From the NCBI GenBank assembly GCA_038224055.1, contig JBBRGO010000205.1:1-6065 (forward strand): a DNA stretch of 6,065 bases, given 5' to 3'. Positions 1 through 4,644 of the stretch are shown here, piece by piece (position 1 is the first letter of the stretch; every line of letters begins with the position of its first letter). Position numbers and translations under genes: made by a program. Source of the stretch: JBDSSS01 sp038224055. Its GTDB lineage: Bacteria > Actinomycetota > Actinomycetes > Actinomycetales > Dermatophilaceae. The notes below the pieces were generated by a model. It saw only the letters and a program-made list of their open reading frames with translations, searched no databases and was not told the DNA's origin.

Positions 1-288
1 CTGGGCCGGGACCGTCGTCACGTAGTTGCCCAGGAGCGTCGACATGCGCCAGGTCTTCGTCACGTGGGCGTCGAGGCTGTGCGACTTGTACTGCGTCAGC
101 ACGACCACCTTGAGGTAGCCGGAGTTGACGACGTTGGACAGGGCCAGGTCGATGAGGCGGTAGATGCCGGCGAACGGGACCGCCGGCTTGGCGCGGTCGG
201 CCGTCAGCGGCATGAGTCTCTTGCCCTCACCCCCCGCGAGCACGATCGCAAGGACTTTCGGACCACCGGCTGGGCTTCGTCGGGCCAT
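1..288 (-). CDS. glgC: Glucose-1-phosphate adenylyltransferase (ADP-glucose pyrophosphorylase), N-terminal part, cut by window edge
   Basis: This enzyme makes ADP-glucose from ATP and glucose 1-phosphate in the cytoplasm, the committed step of bacterial glycogen synthesis. The 96 codons present give the family's N-terminal Rossmann-like nucleotidyltransferase start: the nucleotide-binding loop LAGGEGKRLMPLT at residues 17-29, then AKPAVPFAGIYRLIDLALSN at 33-52 with the conserved Lys34, and VVVLTQYKSHSLDAHV further on. About three quarters of the usual ~400-residue protein lies beyond the left edge. The ATG at 288 is chosen because the hydrophobic first strand follows about ten residues later, as is usual, and because a -10 element sits just upstream. 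The gene is divergent from glgA/glgM, which consumes its product, so the two are probably controlled from the shared 90-bp gap. The family assignment is secure; only the C-terminal part is unseen. Confidence 0.96.
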   Translation of the reverse strand, partial: MARRSPAGGPKVLAIVLAGGEGKRLMPLTADRAKPAVPFAGIYRLIDLALSNVVNSGYLKVVVLTQYKSHSLDAHVTKTWRMSTLLGNYVTTVPAQ

Positions 289-294
289 GACCTC

Positions 295-322
295 ACCCTA
301 GGCCCATGGGCGGCTTTGCCAA
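295..322 (-). promoter_or_regulatory. glgC promoter, candidate leaderless
   Basis: On the minus strand a -35-like TTGGCA (317-322) is followed by a 16-bp spacer and a -10 hexamer TAGGGT (295-300). Six bases (GAGGTC) separate the -10 from the ATG at 288, so transcription is predicted to start on the A of the start codon. The same bases could instead be read as a weak Shine-Dalgarno stretch (AGGGTGAGG). The presence of a matching -35 favours the promoter reading. Confidence 0.55.
302..311. promoter_or_regulatory. 10-bp palindrome in the glgC promoter spacer (candidate operator)
   Basis: GCCCATGGGC is a perfect palindrome lying wholly between the proposed -35 and -10 of glgC. A protein bound here would directly block RNA polymerase. 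That it is an operator is inference from position and symmetry; a 10-bp GC-rich palindrome can arise by chance. Confidence 0.25.
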
Positions 323-350
323 CAGGATGAACTCGGTTACTTCGCCCCGA

Positions 351-365
351 TCCCGCATCGCGGGA
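351..365. promoter_or_regulatory. 15-bp inverted repeat in the glgA promoter spacer (candidate operator)
   Basis: TCCCGC-ATC-GCGGGA is a perfect 6-bp inverted repeat around a 3-bp centre. It ends one base before the proposed glgA -10 hexamer, in the region RNA polymerase must contact. If transcription starts at the GTG the repeat is not transcribed, so it would act as a DNA site rather than an RNA hairpin. No -35 consensus is seen next to it, which would suit a factor-dependent promoter. No regulator can be named from the sequence. Confidence 0.35.
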
Positions 366-366
366 C

Positions 367-372
367 TACGCT
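367..372 (+). promoter_or_regulatory. glgA -10 element, candidate leaderless promoter
   Basis: TACGCT fits the actinobacterial TANNNT -10 consensus and lies exactly 6 nt before the GTG at 379. There is no purine-rich Shine-Dalgarno stretch before this GTG (the preceding bases are CGGCTC). The proposed leaderless start therefore explains how the gene could be translated. A convincing -35 is not visible at 16-18 bp. Confidence 0.5.
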
Positions 373-378
373 CGGCTC

Positions 379-1584
379 GTGCGAGTCGACATCCTCAGCA
401 AGGAGTACCCACCGGCGGTCTACGGGGGAGCAGGGGTCCACGTGGCCGAGCTCGTCCGGGCCCTGCGCGAGCGTGGTGACCTCGACGTGCGCGTCCGGTG
501 CTTCGGCGCCGACCGCGACGAGGAGGGCACGACGGCCTATGCGGACCTGCCCTCCCTCGCGGACGGCAACCCCGCGCTGCAGACCATGGGGGTGGACCTC
601 GCGATGGCGGGTGACTGCGTCGGGGCGGACCTGCTCCACTCGCACACCTGGTATGCCAACTTCGCCGGACACGTCGGGTCGCTGCTCGGGGGGATGCCCC
701 ACGTCGTCACCGCGCACTCCCTCGAGCCGATGCGCCCCTGGAAGGCCGAGCAGCTCGGTGGCGGCTACCGGGTGTCGTCGTGGGTGGAACGCACGGCCTA
801 TGAGGCCGCCGCGGCCGTCGTCGCCGTGAGCGCGGGCATGCGCGAGGACATCCTGCGCAGCTATCCGTCCCTCGACCCCGAGCGGGTTCACGTGGTGCAC
901 AACGGAATCGACTCCGATCTGTGGTCGTGCGACCGGTCCGCCGAGGCGCGCGAGACCGTCATCCGCCACGGCGTCGACCCGGACCGTCCCTCTGTCGTCT
1001 TCGTCGGCCGGATCACCCGTCAGAAGGGACTTCCCTACCTCCTGCGCGCGTGCGCCGAGCTGCCTCCGGAGGTCCAGCTCGTGCTGTGTGCCGGTGCGCC
1101 CGACACGCCGGAGATCCTCGCCGAGGTCGAGGGCCTGATGTCTGATCTAGGCGCCCAGCGCGAGGGCGTCGTCTGGATCCCGGACATGCTCCCCCGGTCG
1201 GAGGTGGTCGCCCTGCTCAGCCACGGCACGGTCTTCGCCTGTCCGTCGGTCTACGAGCCGCTCGGCATCGTCAACCTCGAGGCGATGGCGTGCGAGCTCG
1301 CCGTCGTCGCGACGGCGACCGGGGGGATTCCCGAGGTCGTCGTCGACGGTGAGACCGGCTGGCTCGTCCCGATCGAACAGGTGCAGGACGGCACCGGGAC
1401 ACCGGTCGACCCGGACCGTTTCGTGGCCGACCTCGCGGCGGCCCTCACCGAGGGAGTGCGAGACGTGGAGCGGGCCCGCCGCTTCGGGGTGGCCGGACGG
1501 GCACGCGCCGTCGAGTCCTTCTCCTGGGGATCGATCGGCGACCGCACGCTCGAGGTCTACCGGACGGTTCTCGAGCTCCCCTGA
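379..1584 (+). CDS. glgA: Actinobacterial-type glycogen synthase / alpha-maltose-1-phosphate synthase (GlgA/GlgM, GT4 family)
   Basis: This retaining GT-B glycosyltransferase transfers glucose from ADP-glucose. In mycobacteria the orthologous family (GlgM) uses glucose 1-phosphate as acceptor and makes maltose 1-phosphate for the GlgE pathway, and it can also extend glucan. The 401 residues match the ~390-residue actinobacterial form rather than the longer GT5 E. coli GlgA. The N-terminal domain opens with KEYPPAVYGGAGVHV, the glycine-rich sugar-nucleotide loop, followed by HSHTWYANFAG. The C-terminal domain has VGRITRQKG at 209-217, whose Arg214/Lys216 are the expected phosphate-binding residues, and the GT4 E-x7-E motif EPLGIVNLE with Glu293 and Glu301. 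The GTG start is set by the conserved first strand (RVDILSKEYPP) and by the -10 element 6 nt upstream. The gene is divergent from glgC and convergent with the PIG-L gene. Family is certain; which acceptor it prefers cannot be read from the sequence. Confidence 0.95.
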   Translation: MRVDILSKEYPPAVYGGAGVHVAELVRALRERGDLDVRVRCFGADRDEEGTTAYADLPSLADGNPALQTMGVDLAMAGDCVGADLLHSHTWYANFAGHVGSLLGGMPHVVTAHSLEPMRPWKAEQLGGGYRVSSWVERTAYEAAAAVVAVSAGMREDILRSYPSLDPERVHVVHNGIDSDLWSCDRSAEARETVIRHGVDPDRPSVVFVGRITRQKGLPYLLRACAELPPEVQLVLCAGAPDTPEILAEVEGLMSDLGAQREGVVWIPDMLPRSEVVALLSHGTVFACPSVYEPLGIVNLEAMACELAVVATATGGIPEVVVDGETGWLVPIEQVQDGTGTPVDPDRFVADLAAALTEGVRDVERARRFGVAGRARAVESFSWGSIGDRTLEVYRTVLELP

Positions 1585-1632
1585 CCGTTTCGAGCGGCAG
1601 CGGGCAGGAGAGCGCGGGAGCCGGCGAAGGGC

Positions 1633-2379
1633 TCAGCCGAGCAGCCGACCCGCCAGCGCGTGGTCGACGCCGAGGCGACCGGCGGCTCCGCCGAGGATCA
1701 TCTGGAGCAGGTCGCGCGGGCTGGGGTAGTCCGCGTCGAGCGCCGCGAGATACTGCTCGTGCCGCGACAGCGACGCGACGGCGGCCTCGAAGTGACCCGA
1801 GACATCGACCCAGTGGGTGGGTTGGGGGTCGGCGACGACGAAGACCTGCTTCGCCTGCCACGGCTCGTGCCCCTCGTCGATGAGCTCGGGGAAGATCCAC
1901 CGGTTGCCCGCGGCGGCCCGGGCGTCGATCGTCGAGAGGCCCACGACCCGGTGGTCGGCCTGGTTGGTCCCCCCGCCGGCGAAGGTCTCGGCGTGGGTGA
2001 GGGTGACGAGGAGGTCTGGCCGCCTGATCCGGATCTCCCGGGCGATGGCCCGACGCAGTCGCAGGCCACCCTCGAGCACCCCGTCGTGGAAGCCGTCGAG
2101 GAACTCGACGACGTCGACCCCCACCTCGGCGGCCCCGTCGCGCTCCTCCTGCTCCCGGACCACGGCCGCCTCGGCCGGGGCCATCGTGTCGATGCCGGCC
2201 TCCCCACGGGTGGCGAGCAGGTAGGTCACGGTCTTGCCGGCCCGCACCCAGCGGTCGACGGCGGCTGCGGCGCCGTACTCGAGGTCGTCGGGATGGGCGG
2301 CGACGCAGAGCACGGTGTCGAACGCGGACTCATCCAGGGCGGTGAGATCGGGGAGGACCGGCTCCGAGGTCTGGCTCAT
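1633..2379 (-). CDS. PIG-L/LmbE-family zinc-dependent N-acetyl-sugar deacetylase, substrate unknown
   Basis: The family removes acetyl groups from N-acetylglucosaminyl compounds; relatives include MshB and Mca of mycothiol metabolism and BshB of bacillithiol synthesis. The diagnostic AHPDDLEYG motif is at residues 28-36, giving zinc ligands His29 and Asp32 and the catalytic base Asp31. The third ligand is His143 in NQADHRVVG. Other conserved stretches are LLATRGEAG (54-62) and LVTLTHAETF (124-133). At 248 aa it is shorter than MshB or Mca (about 290-300 aa) and lacks a signal peptide, so it looks like the generic cytoplasmic actinobacterial PIG-L branch. A mycothiol role is possible but is not supported by any neighbour. 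The ATG at 2379 has TAGATT exactly 6 nt upstream and only a too-close GGTGG as ribosome site. All catalytic residues are present, so it should be active. Confidence 0.92.
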   Translation of the reverse strand: MSQTSEPVLPDLTALDESAFDTVLCVAAHPDDLEYGAAAAVDRWVRAGKTVTYLLATRGEAGIDTMAPAEAAVVREQEERDGAAEVGVDVVEFLDGFHDGVLEGGLRLRRAIAREIRIRRPDLLVTLTHAETFAGGGTNQADHRVVGLSTIDARAAAGNRWIFPELIDEGHEPWQAKQVFVVADPQPTHWVDVSGHFEAAVASLSRHEQYLAALDADYPSPRDLLQMILGGAAGRLGVDHALAGRLLG

Positions 2380-2385
2380 GCCACC

Positions 2386-2391
2386 AATCTA
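2386..2391 (-). promoter_or_regulatory. PIG-L gene -10 element, candidate leaderless promoter
   Basis: On the minus strand TAGATT fits TANNNT and is followed by exactly 6 nt (GGTGGC) and the ATG at 2379. The GGTGG is only one base from the ATG, too close for a normal Shine-Dalgarno site. A leaderless transcript is therefore the simpler reading. No clear -35 is seen at 16-18 bp. Confidence 0.5.
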
Positions 2392-2392
2392 G

Positions 2393-2411
2393 GCGCCCCT
2401 TTCGGCAGACG
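2393..2411. promoter_or_regulatory. Copy 1 of shared split motif GCGCCC-N5-GGCAGACG (candidate operator)
   Basis: This 19-bp element lies in the 54-bp gap between the divergent PIG-L gene and the 139-aa gene. Its 14 defined bases are identical, in the same spacing and orientation, to those at 3683-3701 in another divergent gap. It starts just upstream of the PIG-L -10 and ends 22 bases before the start codon of the rightward gene. A common regulator is inference. Confidence 0.35.
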
Positions 2412-2433
2412 TCCGCGGATGTGAGGATGGGAC

Positions 2434-2853
2434 ATGCTATCGATCGAACTCGCCCGCCGCCTGGCCGACGCCGGCCTCGAGTGGGAGCCGGCGTCCGGTG
2501 ACCGCTTCGTCCTCCCGATCGAGGGGATGGAGGAGGACGTCTTCGTGATCAGCGAGCTGACCGTCGACGTGCACAAGTTCCGCACCGGTGACGTCATCGG
2601 CTTCAACGGCACGACCGAGTGGGCGCTCGACAGCATCGAGCGCGACAAGGTGCTCTGGCTGCCCCGCGAGGACCAGCTGCGCCAGCTGCTGGGGGAGTCG
2701 TTCGTCTCGCTCGAGTCCCTCGAGGGCGGGTATGCCGTCGAGTTCCGCAGTAGCGCAGGCTCGCTCGAGCGTTGCGCCGACATCGACGCCGAGCGTGCCT
2801 ATGCCCGGGCCGTGCTCGAAACCTTGGCGGGGGCCGAGTCCGAGGACGACTGA
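2434..2853 (+). CDS. Small conserved actinobacterial protein of unknown function
   Basis: The 139-aa protein has no signal peptide, membrane segment or catalytic motif that I recognise. It resembles a family common in Actinobacteria, marked by FVLPIEGMEEDVFVIS (25-40), GFNGTTEWALDS (56-67) and LWLPREDQLRQLLG (74-87). From memory, members are sometimes labelled pilus assembly protein CpaE in databases. Nothing here supports that: there is no receiver domain and no Walker A motif, and true CpaE is far longer. The composition is acidic, ending ESEDD, which suggests a soluble cytoplasmic protein. The ATG at 2434 is supported by GAGG at 2423-2426 with a 7-nt spacer. It is the one divergently starting gene here without a TANNNT 6 nt upstream; the nearest match is the poor GAGGAT, 5 nt upstream. 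Its gene stands alone, divergent from the deacetylase and convergent with the next gene. Confidence 0.85.
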   Translation: MLSIELARRLADAGLEWEPASGDRFVLPIEGMEEDVFVISELTVDVHKFRTGDVIGFNGTTEWALDSIERDKVLWLPREDQLRQLLGESFVSLESLEGGYAVEFRSSAGSLERCADIDAERAYARAVLETLAGAESEDD

Positions 2854-2859
2854 GCCGAC

Positions 2860-2897
2860 GGGTCGCGCGTCACGCCCGGGTCGCGCGTCACGCCCGG
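2860..2897. repeat. Perfect 18-bp tandem direct repeat, 2.1 copies
   Basis: The unit GGGTCGCGCGTCACGCCC occurs at 2860-2877 and again at 2878-2895 without a mismatch, followed by GG before the pattern breaks. It starts 7 bases after the stop codon of the 139-aa gene and fills most of the convergent gap. Each unit has GGG/CCC ends, so the array can form several alternative hairpins. Exact identity points to a recent duplication by replication slippage. Confidence 0.95.
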
Positions 2898-2913
2898 CGG
2901 TCTAGGCCGGGCG
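2891..2913. terminator. Strong hairpin at the convergent junction, candidate bidirectional terminator
   Basis: CGCCCGGC (2891-2898) and GCCGGGCG (2906-2913) form a perfect 8-bp, all-GC stem around a 7-base loop (GGTCTAG). It sits between two convergent genes, where both need to end. There is no T-run on either side, so it would be a U-less terminator of the kind proposed for high-GC Actinobacteria. Its left arm is the end of tandem repeat copy 2. Repeat copy 1 carries a 7-of-8 match to the same arm and could pair instead. Confidence 0.5.
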
Positions 2914-3666
2914 CCAGCCCGCGAGGGCCATGACGGCCACGTTGGTCGCGTCGGCGAGCGCGGCATCGGCCTCCCCGGCGAGCGTGCGCAGCAGCACGGT
3001 GCGGTTGGCCGTCGTCGCGGCGTCCAGGCCGTCAGCCCCCAGTCCCGTCTGCCTGGTGCCCAGCTCGGCCAGCCGGGACACCGTCGCCGCCACCGACATG
3101 ACGTGAAGGGCCTTCGGCGGGGTCGCCACAGGCAGCCCCCAGACCGCCGTGTCGAGGGACGACTCGGCCTCGGACCTCGCCTGCCGGCCCCACGGTGCGC
3201 CTCCGACAGACTCGAAGCGCTGGGTGTGCTGCCGCAGTGACCGGAGCAGCTCCCGCTCGATCTGGCGCAGGTCGAGCATCTCCAGCTGGTGCCGGGGCAC
3301 CGGATCGGCCTCGTAGGCGGTCCAGTCGGCCCGCACGCCGACGTCACCGGTCGGGCCGAACTCCGACAGCGTCGGCACGAGCAGGCCGCCGAGCCCGGCG
3401 ACGAAGACGCACTCCCCGGCGTCCGCGGCGTGGGCGGACCCGGGGACCGAGCCCCGCGGCATACGACTGACGTCCCCGGGGCGGGGGAGGGCGACGAAGA
3501 GGGCCCGCTCCCCGAGGTCCCGCCAGAGATCGAGCCGTGCGAGGTCGCCGGATACGTGGTCGAGGTCGGGGAAGGAACGAGTCAGGGCACCGGTCAGGGC
3601 GGTCCCGTCCTGCCAGGCGGAGGTGGCCCACAGCGCGAGGCGCACGGACGCGGGCAGTTCGGACAT
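2902..3666 (-). CDS. Conserved uncharacterised actinobacterial protein, 254 aa
   Basis: I do not recognise a functional domain. The protein begins MSELPASVRLALWATSAWQDG and contains the conserved-looking stretches LDHVSGDLARLDLWRDLGE, ALFVALPRPGDVSRMPRG, FVAGLGGLLVPTLSEFGP and RADWTAYEADPVPRHQLE, then a helix-rich C-terminal half (for example ALADATNVAVMALAGWRPA). No signal peptide or clear membrane segment is seen, so it is probably cytoplasmic. The frame stays open upstream to an ATG at 3714, which would add 16 residues. I prefer 3666 because a TACGAT -10 lies exactly 6 nt before it, and because the longer start would run across that promoter and the shared motif. The extra residues (ARPPSASEGAPYDAG) look non-conserved. 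It is divergent from the ABC ATPase across 59 bp, so co-regulation is possible. Its TAG stop sits in the loop of the 2891-2913 hairpin. Confidence 0.85.
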   Translation of the reverse strand: MSELPASVRLALWATSAWQDGTALTGALTRSFPDLDHVSGDLARLDLWRDLGERALFVALPRPGDVSRMPRGSVPGSAHAADAGECVFVAGLGGLLVPTLSEFGPTGDVGVRADWTAYEADPVPRHQLEMLDLRQIERELLRSLRQHTQRFESVGGAPWGRQARSEAESSLDTAVWGLPVATPPKALHVMSVAATVSRLAELGTRQTGLGADGLDAATTANRTVLLRTLAGEADAALADATNVAVMALAGWRPA

Positions 3667-3672
3667 CCCAGC

Positions 3673-3678
3673 ATCGTA
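3673..3678 (-). promoter_or_regulatory. -10 element of the 254-aa gene, candidate leaderless promoter
   Basis: On the minus strand TACGAT fits TANNNT and is followed by exactly 6 nt (GCTGGG) and the ATG at 3666. No Shine-Dalgarno stretch stands at a workable distance. This element decides between the two possible start codons of the gene. A good -35 is not seen. Confidence 0.5.
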
Positions 3679-3682
3679 GGGT

Positions 3683-3701
3683 GCGCCCTCCGAGGCAGAC
3701 G
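3683..3701. promoter_or_regulatory. Copy 2 of shared split motif GCGCCC-N5-GGCAGACG (candidate operator)
   Basis: The element lies in the middle of the 59-bp gap between the 254-aa gene and the ABC ATPase gene, between their two opposed -10 elements. Its 14 defined bases match those at 2393-2411 exactly and in the same orientation. Bound protein could affect both divergent promoters. Function is inferred from recurrence and position only. Confidence 0.35.
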
Positions 3702-3713
3702 GTGGCCGTGCCA

Positions 3714-3719
3714 TAGGGT
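3714..3719 (+). promoter_or_regulatory. ABC ATPase gene -10 element, candidate leaderless promoter
   Basis: TAGGGT is followed by exactly 6 nt (CGAGCC) and the ATG at 3726, the same layout and the same hexamer as glgC. The AGGG inside it could alternatively serve as a weak ribosome site with a 7-nt spacer. GAGGCA, 16 bp upstream, is only a 3-of-6 match to a -35. Confidence 0.5.
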
Positions 3720-3725
3720 CGAGCC

Positions 3726-4511
3726 ATGAGTGACGTCCTCGCCCTCGCCGGTGTCACCGTCCGACGTGGAGCCACGACGCTTCTCGACGACGTCGACTGG
3801 GAGGTCGAGGAGGGCGAGCGGTGGGTGGTCCTCGGACCGAACGGTGCCGGCAAGACCACCCTGCTCCAGCTTGCTTCTGCCCGGATGCACCCGACGAGCG
3901 GCGTCGTGGGCATTCTCGGCGAGGTCCTCGGTGCCGTCGACGTGTTCGAGCTGCGGCCGCGCATCGGTCTGGCGAGCTCGTCGATGGCCGAGCGGATCCC
4001 GCAGAGCGAGACCGTCGGCAACGTCGTCGTCACCGCGTCCTACGGGATCATCGGTCGCTGGCGCGAGACCTATGCCGCGATGGACATCGCTCGCGCCATG
4101 GAGCTGCTCCGCGCCCTCGGCGCCCACCACCTCGTCAACCGCGCCTACGGCACGCTCAGTGAGGGAGAGCGCAAGCGCGTGCAGATCGCGCGAGCCCTGA
4201 TGACCGACCCGGAGCTGATGCTCCTCGACGAGCCCGCGGCCGGCCTCGACCTCGGCGGACGCGAGGACCTCGTCGCGCGGCTCGGTGACCTCGCCTCCGA
4301 CACCGAGGCGCCCGCCATGGTGCTCGTGACCCACCACGTGGAGGAGATCCCGCCGGGCTTCACCGACGTGCTCATGGTGCGCGACGGCCGGGTCGTGGCG
4401 GCCGGCCCGCTGGGGCTGACGATGACCGAGGCCAACCTTTCCGAGACGTTCGGTCTCCCACTCGTGCTCGAGCAGCACGGGGAGCGCTGGTCGGCGCGGG
4501 CGAAGGCCTGA
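3726..4511 (+). CDS. Solitary ABC ATP-binding protein of the ModF/YlmA type
   Basis: This is a 261-aa single nucleotide-binding domain with no membrane segment. Walker A is GPNGAGKTT (37-45), the signature is LSEGE (144-148, a variant of LSGGQ), Walker B is LMLLDEP (164-170), the D-loop is AGLD (172-175) and the switch histidine is His203 in VLVTHHVEEIPPGF. The THHVEEIPPGF stretch and RIGLASSSMAERI (79-91) in place of a glutamine-bearing Q-loop are, as I recall the family, typical of the COG1119 group (E. coli ModF, B. subtilis YlmA). All residues needed for ATP binding and hydrolysis are present. No permease or substrate-binding protein gene adjoins it, so the substrate is unknown. It may work with a distant permease or have a non-transport role. 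Next downstream, 133 bp away, is nfeD on the same strand, which may or may not share its transcript. Confidence 0.9.
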   Translation: MSDVLALAGVTVRRGATTLLDDVDWEVEEGERWVVLGPNGAGKTTLLQLASARMHPTSGVVGILGEVLGAVDVFELRPRIGLASSSMAERIPQSETVGNVVVTASYGIIGRWRETYAAMDIARAMELLRALGAHHLVNRAYGTLSEGERKRVQIARALMTDPELMLLDEPAAGLDLGGREDLVARLGDLASDTEAPAMVLVTHHVEEIPPGFTDVLMVRDGRVVAAGPLGLTMTEANLSETFGLPLVLEQHGERWSARAKA

Positions 4512-4521
4512 ACCGCAAGGT

Positions 4522-4552
4522 TGGACGGTCCCCGATGGAACTGAGGCACAAT
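4522..4552 (+). promoter_or_regulatory. Possible nfeD-SPFH promoter
   Basis: TGGACG (4522-4527, 4 of 6 to TTGACA) and CACAAT (4547-4552, 4 of 6 to TATAAT) are 19 bp apart in a locally AT-richer part of the 133-bp gap after the ABC gene. The spacer is long and both boxes are imperfect. If real, nfeD mRNA would carry a leader of about 85 nt, starting at about the inverted repeat at 4559-4574. Confidence 0.25.
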
Positions 4553-4558
4553 CGAAGA

Positions 4559-4574
4559 CGTCACACTCGTGACG
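4559..4574. promoter_or_regulatory. Inverted repeat CGTCAC-ACTC-GTGACG upstream of nfeD
   Basis: A perfect 6-bp inverted repeat around a 4-bp centre lies about 70 bp before nfeD, just downstream of the possible promoter. It could be a DNA operator, or a hairpin at the very 5' end of the leader RNA. There is no T-run, so a terminator for the ABC gene is less likely. Confidence 0.35.
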
Positions 4575-4608
4575 AGGGGTACGCCGGCGTCCCAGTCGGA
4601 CGACCCGG

Positions 4609-4630
4609 CGACTGAAGCAGACGACTGAAG
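4609..4630 (+). repeat. 9-bp direct repeat with 13-bp period in the nfeD leader
   Basis: CGACTGAAG occurs at 4609-4617 and 4622-4630, separated by CAGA. The second copy ends 14 bases before the nfeD start codon, directly next to the ribosome binding region. It may be a small chance duplication or a protein or RNA contact site. Confidence 0.6.
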
Positions 4631-4644
4631 GCGGGGGTGGCGGA

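Noticed and set aside
337..969. A 210-codon open frame on the minus strand across the glgC-glgA gap and the start of glgA
   Set aside because: It would cover the divergent promoters and the first half of a well-supported glycogen synthase gene, and it shows no recognisable domain.
1585..1632. A terminator between the convergent glgA and PIG-L genes
   Set aside because: The 48-bp gap has no convincing inverted repeat or T-run on either strand.
1660..2424. A 254-codon open frame on the plus strand opposite the PIG-L gene
   Set aside because: It lacks any family motif, and the minus strand carries an intact zinc-deacetylase with all catalytic residues. Long antisense frames are common in DNA with GC-rich third positions.
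2434..2853. Calling the 139-aa protein pilus assembly protein CpaE
   Set aside because: The protein lacks the receiver and ParA-like ATPase domains of CpaE and there are no pilus genes nearby, so the name would be a database artefact.
3667..3714. An upstream ATG (3714) that would extend the 254-aa protein by 16 residues
   Set aside because: The extension covers the -10 element and the shared split motif, and its sequence looks like translated intergenic DNA. The ATG at 3666 has the same -10 spacing as four other genes.
4511..4522. AACC-GCAA-GGTT mini-hairpin with a GNRA-type loop at the ABC gene stop codon
   Set aside because: A 4-bp stem is too weak to count as a terminator and is frequent by chance.
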